DNA of 64,000 nt from Endoconidiophora laricicola (lineage: Eukaryota; Ascomycota; Sordariomycetes; Microascales; Ceratocystidaceae): contig LXGT01000032.1 of NCBI GenBank assembly GCA_001640655.1, positions 62,001 through 126,000 of the forward strand, given 5' to 3'. The notes under the pieces are model-generated. The model had not been told where the DNA came from. It worked only from the letters and a program-made list of their open reading frames with translations, and did no database searches. Positions 23,694 through 33,471 of this stretch are shown here, piece by piece. Position numbers and translations under genes: made by a program. Each line of letters opens with the position of its first letter. Within the stretch, counting starts at the first letter, position 1.

Positions 23694-26600
23694 TAGAACA
23701 CAATGTGCTGAGCCGCTACTATCCATGTATTATGACTTTGCGCACATATCTGCTGCAGAAGCTCCCCAAATCGTCACGCGTTAGACGTCGGAAGATCGTT
23801 TCGCTGGGACAGAAACTGCAGCCAGGCAGTCTAGGTTTTGAGCTTGAGAGCCAGACAGCCAAGTTTTTAGATTCAACACTTATTGGTGTCGCGTCTGTTA
23901 ATTCCCTCGTACAACATAAGGCACTGGACGCTCAAGAGGATGTTGATGACCCACAAGAGGTTACTGGTATCAATGCTGTGGTCCATGGCTCTCCGCTTAT
24001 GAGTATACGGCAGAAGTTTATTGCTCTATCTCAACAGCTTTACTCGGCTACTGGCGACCCGTCATATGTGACTATTGCTGGATCAGCACGTCAGGACCAT
24101 TTCAGCCAATCCGAAATTGTAGACTTTTGTGTCTGGTTCCTGTTCAACAAAAACGAGTCGGCTCGACGACCGTCCCATGTCATCTGTGATGGATTCGAGC
24201 ATGGAGCTAGTAACCGCAGCTTTCAGTCAGAAGCTTTGTATCAGCCAATTCCGGGATTGTTTTTAAAGCAACGCAATGAACATATAGAGATGTTGAAGCG
24301 TAGTCCATGGCCAGATATATTAACGCTTTTGGGACAGGCTGGTGAGGATATCATGGTAGACTTGATTCTAAATTGTGGCATATTCACTGCTCTTAGGCCT
24401 GGCTCTGGGAATATGTTCCAATTAAGTGGTAAGTCCATACTTGCGCCGCATGTGTATATTGTATTGACTCCTTCTTCAAGGGCTTCCGTTGAACGATGTT
24501 ATACCTTTACATGAGGCTAAACTCGATAAGCCTCGTGGCGAAAAAAAAAAAAACCTGGCCGAAACATATACAAAAGTTGACGACGATGCCGAGAACATTG
24601 ATCAGCCTGTCAAAAAACCAATACAGATTGAAATCTGCCGCCGACGCATCATGTATAGCCGCCCAGAACTTACAGTTAGGGGCACAGTTAAACACGGATT
24701 CCGCCATATTCATCCACTTAATAGATGTCTTCTGACTGAAAAGTGTGAGAAGGATGCCGAGAGCGATTTGAGATTCACATACGGTGATATCTCCACCTTG
24801 AAGATAATGGCCCATATATTTCCACGCCAGTTCAAGCTTCATAATGTTTTTACAGATGAGAGCAGCGACTCATTCAATGCATTGGTACGAGATGAAGAAC
24901 TCGACGATACATTCAGCCGTATCATCAGCGGCAAAAGGCAGCTGTGCATACGAGTTCCAAAGAGATTGCGTGGCGAGGCACAAAGATTAGTATGGCGCAT
25001 GCAGATATTACACGAACGATGTTCCTATTCAGAAATGCTTAAACATTACTGCCCGACTCAACTGGATAAACCTGAGAAGCAGCCATGGGAGCATACGGGG
25101 AATGATATGGATGTCGACTGCCTAGTGCTTACTACTCAACAGCGTCGAAACACTACCACCCCGGAACTATCGAAGCAAAAAAGGCGCCTTGGACATCGGC
25201 AACCAAAACAGACGCTCAGTCTGGGGGACGGCGAAGCCATGATTGACTATGCTAGCTCGCATCATCAAGTATCAGCGTTCTGCTGCGCAGTGCTGGGCAA
25301 AATTGTGCCTGTCGAATTTTGGGGGGTTGGAGAGACCCAGACACATAACAAGTCTATAATCATGAAAATGGTTGATAGGTTGGTCAGACTCCGTAAATTC
25401 GAGCGGATGTTTCTTCATGATGTTGTTGCCGAGCTCCGGATCTCGGATATTCCATGGCTAACCCTACCTGCTTTACGCCCACTGCATATGAGCCAGAGTG
25501 ACCGGCAGATGCGACTAAATCTGCTGTATGAGTTTGTCTATTTTGTCTTCGACTCGCTTCTTCTTCCACTTCTGGCGAACTGCTTTTACGCCACTGAAGC
25601 GGGTGGAGAGAGTGCTGGCCGGTCTGCTGTATTCTTCTTTAGACATGACGTGTGGCGTGAACTTTCTGTGCCAGTTTTCGACGAATTGAAAACCAAGATG
25701 CTTTCGAAAATCCCGAACGGAAAACCAAGCTCAGGAACAGAAGCGCCGAAACCCACGGCAGAGCAACTATCAACGGTTGATATCAAAGAGACGCCACCAT
25801 TAGGTGTTGCTACCTTGAGATTAGTGCCCAAGGCAGCCACTATGCGTCCGATCATGAACCTTCGGCAACGGCAGGCTGTTTCCGTTGGACGCAAAGCTTT
25901 GAAAGGCAGATACAGTCCTAGTATCAATGCACTATTGACGCCACTTCACAGCGTCATCAAGCTTGAGAAGATGCGCCAGGGAACTTCACTTACAGGATCT
26001 ACTCTCGGCAGTGTTGACGACATCTTCATACGACTGAAGGCTTTCATTCGTAAACTACCAACGCCGCTTCCGCATCTATACTTTGCCAAGGTTGATGTCC
26101 AAGCAGCTTTCGATACGATTCCCCAAGATGCCGTGCTGAAACTGCTAGCTAATGTTCCCAAAGAGACGCACTATGCATTGTCTAAATACGTATCTATAAA
26201 GCCAGGAATAGACAACACAGAACGGCCATCACGGCGTTGGCGCACAACAGCCGCTAGTCTTCGTGACCGAAGAAACTTATTGCAAAGAGGCGAAGCTGAA
26301 CTTTTCCAGAACCTGGCACATACGGTAACTGAATCCAATGATATTGCTAAGTCGACGTGCCGTAATACCGTGTTTCATTGGCCTATGGCGCCAAAAGTTT
26401 GGGAAACTAAGTTCTTAGTGAGAAAGCTTCTTGTGCCGCATGTCCGCAATAATACGGTCAGAATTGGCAAGAAGCTATATAGACAAATAAGAGGTGTACC
26501 ACAGGGTTCTGTTCTTTCCGCAGATATGTGCAATCTCTTCTACGCATCCCTGGAAGCGAATGAACTGCAGTTTCTCGACAGCACTGAGAACAGTACGACA

Positions 26601-27611
26601 TTGCTGATGCGTCTAATTGACGACTTTCTGCTGATAACTGTGGATAAAGCCAAAGCAATCCAGTTTTGCGAGAAGATGCTTCGTGGTTTACCAGAATATG
26701 GTGTGCAAGTAAACCCACTCAAGAGCTTGGTCAACTTTGACCTCAAAATTGACGATATCCAAGTTCCACAAGTACCAGACGTAACAAGATTTCCGTTTTG
26801 TGGCACAGCCATAAATTGTCGGACACTGTCCATATCTCAGCTCCAGAAGGATATAACCCCAAAAAGTGAGTCTAGATGCTTAATATACCTGTTTTAAAAG
26901 CTTTTATCTAACAGTCATCGTCCACTCAGCTATGTCAAACTCCATCTCAGTGGAATATACAAGAAACCCAGGCTTAAATTTCCAAAAACGTGTCATAGGT
27001 ATGGCTAACCCTCATTGTCACTGCTAATTACTGGCCTAACTGTCAATGCTCAATAGGCTATTTCCGTTCCCATTCCCGCGCAATGTTTTATGATAGTACT
27101 CACAATACTAATCGCATAGTGAGGGCCAATCTCGAGATGTCCCTGACTGACATTGCTCAGAGGGCCTGGATATATATCCGCAGCTTGCCGCGTGAGAAGA
27201 GACCAGCGTCTCGTATCGTGATTGGTAATATGAACCCCAATATCATATAGCAAGAGGACAAAAACTAAAATTACATACTGAATAGCCACAATTGCCCGGC
27301 TAACGGACATTGTACACCTTTTGATCAATTCTCAAGCCAAAAGCATAAAGTTTCCGGGATACAAATGCGAGCTGCCACGATCACAGACTGCATTGTAAGT
27401 TTCACTGGAAAATATTTGGGAGACGTACTAGCTAACACATTCAATTCACAGACTTATACTTAAGGCTTTTGGAAGCGTCTTTGCTGCAAAAAAGTATACG
27501 TATAGCGAGGTTATCGAGTGGATTCACTCTGAAGCTACTAAGGCAGCTACTGTTGCAGGTGGCATGTCCAGAAGACAAGCCGCTGCCTTGTTTAAGGGTC
27601 GAACTTTATGA
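23567..27611 (+). CDS. TERT: Telomerase reverse transcriptase (TERT), six exons
   Basis: This is the catalytic subunit of telomerase, which copies its RNA template onto chromosome ends. Exons: 23567-24428, 24481-26865, 26915-26998, 27057-27224, 27286-27394, 27452-27611; all introns are GT-AG of 48-61 bp with matching phases, giving 1255 aa. An in-frame TAG just upstream supports the start. The N-terminal (TEN-like) part holds VICDGFEHG and ends MFQLSGLPL, joined over intron 1. The telomerase-specific T motif FYATE is at 656-660, motifs 1-2 near 733-748, motif A with Asp826 (KVDVQAAFD), motif B' RGVPQGSVLS at 958-967, motif C LIDDF with Asp1001 and Asp1002, motif E FPFCGTAIN. The last exons give a typical C-terminal extension (SISVEYTRNPG, RAMFYDSTHNTN, SQTALLILKAF). 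An A13 run lies in exon 2. The gene is intact in this assembly. Confidence 0.96.
24541..24553 (+). repeat. A13 homopolymer inside the TERT reading frame
   Basis: Thirteen A code the Glu-Lys-Lys-Lys-Asn stretch just after intron 1 of TERT. The reading frame is open on both sides at this length. One added or lost A would end the protein early. Confidence 0.9.
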
Positions 27612-27670
27612 TTTTGACCTGGAAAAAGCAACTACATAGCTTACCTCTGAGTATATAAAAAACACTGTAT

Positions 27671-27686
27671 CTATCTATCTATCTAT
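27671..27686. repeat. Short (CTAT)4 microsatellite
   Basis: Four CTAT units lie between the convergent stop codons of TERT and the MBOAT gene. The block probably falls in the 3' UTR of one or both. Confidence 0.8.
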
Positions 27687-27706
27687 AAAGTTGCCTATAC
27701 ATTGAT

Positions 27707-29452
27707 TCAAGTACCATATCCAAATTCCCACCAATGCCTACCAAAATATAACGATCCCATATGACTTTTGTCCCATCTCCACGGACTATCACCTGGGTAT
27801 CCAAAGCCTAGCTTGCGCATTAGGGAGTACGGCGAAGGTTCCAGCGTCCAGATACTTCCAGCTGCAAAATCATCACCAAGAAGGGGCGCACTAAAGTACA
27901 GCCAAACCAACACAAACAAGACGTTGCCTGTTTTTCGCAATGACAGCGAGATGCCAAGCGGTTTTAAAGCCTTGGAGGCAGCCTTTTGGACCGTAATTCC
28001 GATACACTGTAAGATGAAGAACATGAAGGGCTCGATCGACCGGGTAAGCGGCACAGCTGTCATAGACGCACCGCCGTGCATTAATCCACTGCCTAAGAAG
28101 GCGGTGGCTAGTAACGCAGCCTTTTTGCCAGGAAAGCGGCCATGTCCATAGCCCCAGATATAGCGTACAGGAGCGCTGAATGGGGCGCGGAAAGTCTGAT
28201 GCCATACGACGCCCCAAAGGCCAGCCAAGCCAGCATCTAGCATGGAAACCGGCGATCCGAAGACGGACGAATACATCCACGGCTCTGCGCGTAGAGGAAA
28301 CAGGAAGGAGAGCAGTCCAGCCTGCACCATGTCGAGGTAAGTGAAGACAACCTGTAGGGCCACTAAGATACACAGCAAAAAGAAGAGGGCGCGGTAGGCG
28401 GGAAGCAGGATTCTCGGCAGCCAGGACAGCACGGGATGATCTGGCGGCGGGTAGATGAAGGGGGGTTGCATGGCGCGTGGGCCAACGAGGAAGAATGGAT
28501 CGGCCTCGACGGCCACGGAGAGAAGATCGAGGGCGAAGTAACCAGCAAAGGCGATGAGGATGCTGCGGGTCCAAAACTCGACGGCGGTGCGGCTACGGCG
28601 GAAGTGGGCGCGCGAGACTATGGGCACGGCGGCCATGTCTATGAGTTCGTTGGTGTGCGGGTTGGTTGGCGGTGATGGATGCGGAAGGGTGGAGATGGCC
28701 CAGCTCCAGCCTAGAAAAGAGAGAGTTAGCTGGCTGGTACAGAGCCTATAGCGACAAAAGAAGGGCCTGCTTGGCTTACCAGCGCCCCTGAGGGACGTGA
28801 CAATGTCGAAGCCCCAGAGAAACCGCTGGCCGAAAGACCCTTCGTGGGGATACGATTCCCAGTAATACTGCTCTTCCTCCATCGTCCTGATCACCGGCTG
28901 TTCATCGGAATTGCAGCTACTTATATGCTGTACATGGCGAACCTTGACCCTCTTAGCTACGCGCTCCAAGTCCTGCGCATCCATAAACACCAAAGCCATG
29001 GCTGCCACTAATGAACCCCAGACCGTGACCATGCCAATTCCATACCCACAGGCCACATTTGTGCTCGTCGCGCGGCGGAACAGGTCAGCATTAAATGCTA
29101 GAACAAGAGCCAGCGTGCCCCAGCGCAACACACCGCGGCGGAACGAACCTAAGCGGCGCTGTTGATGCGGAATCGCTATGCATAAGGCCGGCACGATGAA
29201 GCTACCGAGAAAGGTAGTGGGTACGAGGAAGGGCACGGCGTCGGTTGTGGTTAGTTGCTGCCGTGCGTAGGCAGCGTACCAGTCACGAAGGGCGATCTTG
29301 GGAAAAGGAGAGGCGAGAATAGCCTCGAAGTCGGTATAAGACGGCTGAGGCATGGCGAGGCAGAGGAAGACGAAGCACGGGATAGATCCCACAATCAGGT
29401 GCTTCTGAAGCACTAGATCAACAACAATGAAAAGCGGAGCTCTTTTTCCCAA
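27707..29452 (-). CDS. MBOAT-family, wax-synthase-like acyltransferase
   Basis: This is a polytopic membrane protein of the membrane-bound O-acyltransferase superfamily, wax-synthase-like branch, which in fungi often acylates alcohols of lipids or secondary metabolites. Its substrate is not implied by context. A 69-bp intron is predicted at 28779-28711 (GTAAGC...CTAG). It is in frame and lacks a stop, so unspliced mRNA would also be translated: 558 aa spliced, 581 aa retained. Many hydrophobic segments are present. WHQTFRAPF and the later LGSGLMHGG, with the probable catalytic His, fit the family. The start is either 29452 or Met34 at 29353 (MPQPSYTDFE); the longer form adds a hydrophobic N-terminus. 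The stop codon is only 95 bp from that of TERT, tail to tail. Confidence 0.82.
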   Translation of the reverse strand: MGKRAPLFIVVDLVLQKHLIVGSIPCFVFLCLAMPQPSYTDFEAILASPFPKIALRDWYAAYARQQLTTTDAVPFLVPTTFLGSFIVPALCIAIPHQQRRLGSFRRGVLRWGTLALVLAFNADLFRRATSTNVACGYGIGMVTVWGSLVAAMALVFMDAQDLERVAKRVKVRHVQHISSCNSDEQPVIRTMEEEQYYWESYPHEGSFGQRFLWGFDIVTSLRGAGKPSRPFFCRYRLCTSQLTLSFLGWSWAISTLPHPSPPTNPHTNELIDMAAVPIVSRAHFRRSRTAVEFWTRSILIAFAGYFALDLLSVAVEADPFFLVGPRAMQPPFIYPPPDHPVLSWLPRILLPAYRALFFLLCILVALQVVFTYLDMVQAGLLSFLFPLRAEPWMYSSVFGSPVSMLDAGLAGLWGVVWHQTFRAPFSAPVRYIWGYGHGRFPGKKAALLATAFLGSGLMHGGASMTAVPLTRSIEPFMFFILQCIGITVQKAASKALKPLGISLSLRKTGNVLFVLVWLYFSAPLLGDDFAAGSIWTLEPSPYSLMRKLGFGYPGDSPWRWDKSHMGSLYFGRHWWEFGYGT

Positions 29453-31650
29453 GTTCTCGGGTCCTAACTAGCGGATAGTAAACAGCGGCAATTACCCAGG
29501 ATGTGTGGGCTCGGTCGTCAATCGGGGTTTCTTGCTGGTTATATATATGTTAATTTTACTACCGATAATCTTTGATCGGGTTACGGGATGTTGGTTGTAG
29601 CGCCGAGGCAGTGCTTGGCGGGTTTCTTCTTGTTCCTTTTCCTTACTTAATTGAAAGAAAAGGGTTTAAACAAGCTAAAAGGGACTGGCTTATGGGGACT
29701 GGTTTCTAGAAGGCTAACAAGTCATTGTTCTAGGGGTTTTATGATGCTGACTCTGACGCTGAGGGAACGAGACTTGGTAGTGTTTCTTTATTGTATAGTT
29801 ATTGGACATTATATCTTGTTTCTTGACAACCTGAATACACGATAAGAAAGTTATCTTAAAGGTGTTGTCTAGTATCTGACTTTGGAACTAATATTCACGT
29901 AGACAGCTTTTTGAGGGCTGAGAGGTTAGGGATGAGGCCCCTGCAACCCTTGGGCCCGAGCTTTAGAGCTGAAATGGGATCTAGCGGGTAAGTCTTGGGT
30001 TAGTGGGCAGCCAATTACAGGCTGTACTGGTTGACATCGTGGGAGCGAGCAGAAAAGTGTTTTCATGGTTCTTCAAAGAACTGGCATGTAACATGGGACG
30101 ACAAACATTGGTATCATAGCAGTCGCATATCCATATCTATGTACATGTTACCTACTTCTTGTCGGCTTTAGTCCTCGATTTAGTTATAGCCAGTTATTGC
30201 TCAATCATGGCAAACTAGTACTAGATAAAGTTAGAGCTATGACGTTGGCTGTTTTGCTGGTGTAGCTACGTCGAAAGTCGACCTTGCATTCTGTCATTGT
30301 CATAAGTGATAACACGGACATGCATAGTAGCCGGAGAATCAGACAGACCTCGGAATAGTGTGTAGCTTGACAGTAATAATTGAAGTACTTGAGTGCTATC
30401 ACTCTTTAGATTTATCCAGCCCCCTAGAAATCACTACTAGCGGTGTTAGAATCAGAACATAGAAGAAAGGGAGCATCTTCATGGTTCTAGAAACTTGATA
30501 AGATTAATGATTAAAAAAATAAAAATAAATTAAAGATAAAAGAATGGTACAGTTAGTGTTACTTTAGGCTGCCTCAAATTCAACGTACTATGTAGCATCC
30601 ATTAGTATACATACTGATATCAGCAGCATATCCAGTAAGGGTAATATAATGAGCCCTCGTTAGCTAGAGCGGAAGTAACTAAACCGGGCTTCTGCAGTGT
30701 CTTATATAGTAGACAACAGATGGAGGAAAAAAGAGGGAGCTAGGCTTGCAAGAAGGGAGAAGTTTGGAATCACCATATTGTTGAATAACATCTAAAAGAC
30801 GACGAAGACCCCGTTTTGTCTAATAAAGATATGCTTGGGCTGTTACGTGTTGACCATATTTATCGTGCGATATATCGTGCAAATAGTAAAGTCAAGAAAG
30901 AAAAGAAAGGAGATAAATTCAGCTGCCATTCCTATGTCTGTAACTTGTGGGCTAAGAAAAAAAAAAGATTTTAAAAGAGCCAGGAAGGTCTCCAAGGCTC
31001 GGCTACGCCGATCTCTATAACCCTCGCTTGCGCTCAAGTTCAGCTGCTGTCGTTCATCAATCAGTTGCTTGATTTGATTTCGCTGACTGAAAAGGAAGAA
31101 AAGAGAGAAAGCTGGAATTCAAGATTAATGATTATAAAATTCCAAAATTTTTTCATCTTTCTAGTGGCAGCCTTCAGTGTCTAGTTTATTTCCCTTTTTT
31201 TTTTTTTTTTTCTCTATCTTCACCACAAAATTTAGATTCGTGTCTGTACTTCTCAATGTTAGTATAGACAGCGAAGTAGGATAAAGCCCAAAACAAAAAC
31301 AAGTAGAAGCTGCTTTCTTCTTTTTCCTTCCCTTTCCTTGAAGAACTCGAAATCGTGCCTTTCTATATACGCCTTCTGTCTCTTTTTTCTTATTGCATAT
31401 TCTGTCTCTTTATAGGCCAACTACCGCATCGCTTACTTCCGATCTGCAACTGCTCCGGCTACATCCTTATATCTTTATATCTTTATATCGCCGATAGCTT
31501 GGACGAACGGGCGCTTTGTTCACCTTTTTCCTGGCCACTTCGCTCCCGTGTCAATCCTTCCTTTTTTACTGAACCTTAATCCGACCGCGAGTCTCTCTTA
31601 TTTCTGGCTGTTCTAATTGTTCTAATTGTCTTTGGCCTATCGAAGTCACC
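29453..31650. other. Divergent spacer, MBOAT gene / Gln-rich gene
   Basis: About 2.2 kb without a convincing gene. The right part is promoter- and leader-like. A T-rich block at 31192-31212 is followed by C/T-rich sequence with ATCTTTATATCTTTATATC repeats near 31465-31490, running up to the ATG at 31651. Confidence 0.55.
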
Positions 31651-33080
31651 ATGTCTAACGCCGAGTTCTACCAGCTCGAAAACTATGATCCGTTTGCCCA
31701 AAGTGTGCCCGGATTGCAGCCGTCCCCTCCTGCTGTGGTTAGTGTCTGTCCTTTGTGTCTTTTCTGCCTGTGTTTCTTTACCCATATATCGTTAGCATTG
31801 CTAACATATCTCTTTTCATGCCGCTCAAGACGTATGCTTCCGATGAAGAGCGCCATAGCAACGCAACTGCCTCGCTTCCGCAGGCCGTCCAAACGCCGGT
31901 CTCGGCCGCGCCGCCGTCTCAGCCCTGGCCCATGCCGTTCTATCACAATGGCTCCGTCTCACCGTACCAGCATTACACGCCGCCGCCTCATGCGCAGGCA
32001 CCGTCAACCTTAGGGTCAATGTCCGGCTACTCGCCAGCTCCATCCGGCTTCGGGACCACCTACTTCATGTCGCCGACTACTAGCATCGCTTCATCGCCTA
32101 ATCCGCTAGCGCATCCGTACCACATGCAGATGCAGTACGGGCCCCAGATCCCCGTAGCTCAAACAGGCTCGGCTCTTCCGCAAGGAGCTGCAACCGGAGC
32201 TGGAGCACCGATATCTGTGCCACAAACAGACTCTTCCGTGCCAGATGCAGCGCGGCAACAGCTTAGCGAAATCTCGAGCGCCACAACATCTGCCGAAACG
32301 TCCATGCCTAGCGAACTCGAATCCACGTCCGCCTCTCAATCATATCTCGAAATTGTACCACACCAGCCTCAGCCACACAACTCATTGCAACAACAACAGC
32401 TTCAAAAATTGCACCAAGACTCGCCGACGCCACTTTCGGAAGCTGACGGCCAGCAAATCGTCCTGCCTGGGCAGAGTCAAGTCTATTCCCAGAAGCAGGC
32501 GTCGTATCCGCACCAACCGACACACCTTACTTATCAGACACCTCAGAATTGCATCGAATACTACGCGCCTTCTACGCCACAGCAGCAACCACAGCAACAT
32601 CAGCAACAGCAAGAGCAACAACAGTCACAACAACCACAGCAGCCGTTTCATAACGCCTCGACACCCCGCCCAGAGTCGGTGCCGCCACAATATCAACATC
32701 AGCAGCAAGAGCAACAACACCAACAATCTCAATCTCCTCAGCTGCCTCATCAACCACAAAGCGTCCACTTGGCCCAGCCAATGCCTGTGCCGCCCATGCA
32801 GATGCACCCGCAATTCCTTCCACAATACCAACAGCCACCCCAACAGCCGCTTCCGCAGCCACCAATACACCACCCCCCTCCGGCTTCGTCTGCTGCGATA
32901 CAAGCATCTCACGCTGCGAGCCAGTCGTATGTCGCGCCCGTCGCTTCTCGCAAGGTCGATAAGAAGAAGAAGCGCAATTTTTGCGGCGCTGTTTTTGGTG
33001 TGCTGTGCTTTTGTTGCTTGATCGAGGGGCTGGCTGAGGTCATGGCCGACTGCTGTGACTGCTGTATGGATGTCTTCTAA
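31651..33080 (+). CDS. Gln/Pro-rich protein with Cys-rich C-terminal tail, unknown role
   Basis: Exon 1 is 31651-31737 (29 codons, MSNAEFYQLE). The intron is 31738-31829 and exon 2 is 31830-33080, giving 445 aa. The body is low complexity: Ser/Pro/Ala-rich first, then long Gln stretches broken by His, Ser and Pro (about residues 220-370). A basic KKKKR block leads into a hydrophobic, Cys-rich tail of about 33 residues (NFCGAVFGVLCFCC, then DCCDCC). That pattern resembles the tail of CYSTM-type cysteine-rich membrane modules, which can anchor small proteins at membranes, so a tail-anchored or palmitoylated protein is possible. This is inference from composition only. There is no catalytic motif and I do not recognise the protein. 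Gln runs point to disorder or prion-like behaviour. Confidence 0.75.
32385..32735 (+). repeat. CAA/CAG-rich polyglutamine-coding tract
   Basis: Repeated CAA and CAG codons, mixed with CAT and CCA, code the Gln-rich middle of the Cys-tailed protein. Mixed codons suggest selection for the residues rather than pure trinucleotide expansion. Confidence 0.8.
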
Positions 33081-33471
33081 GCGTACTATCCGCTGGACGT
33101 AACCTGTCCTCCTTCTTGTTGTCTTATCTATAGTATATATAGTCCGCTGACTCATGCTGTGATTCTTTGTCCTCAACCTGCTTGTTGTTACCTGGGCTAA
33201 GTTTGTTTCTTTGTACTGTTTATATCTCTTCATAGTAATAACTCGAGTTTCGTAAGCGTATAAGTTTTTGTGTTTTGTTAAATGCTACATGTGTTAATCT
33301 GTCGTTTTTCTACTCCTGGTAAAGATAATGGTTATGTAATGGAAAACAAAAACGCCGCACCCTCCCTTCGTCCGTCAATCGCTTATGAAATCATCACTGC
33401 ATTTTCTCCATCTTTCGTTCTAGTCGGTTACTAGAACAAATACAAACAAATTCAGACATCAACATCACATT
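33081..33471. other. Convergent 3' spacer, Gln-rich gene / ABP1
   Basis: About 390 bp lie between two convergent stop codons. The sequence is T-rich and 3'-UTR-like. No gene is seen. Confidence 0.6.

Noticed and set aside
27891..28574. 227-codon minus-strand frame overlapping the MBOAT gene in another phase
   Set aside because: Arg/Leu/Pro-rich shadow; the overlapping frame has the family motifs and membrane segments.
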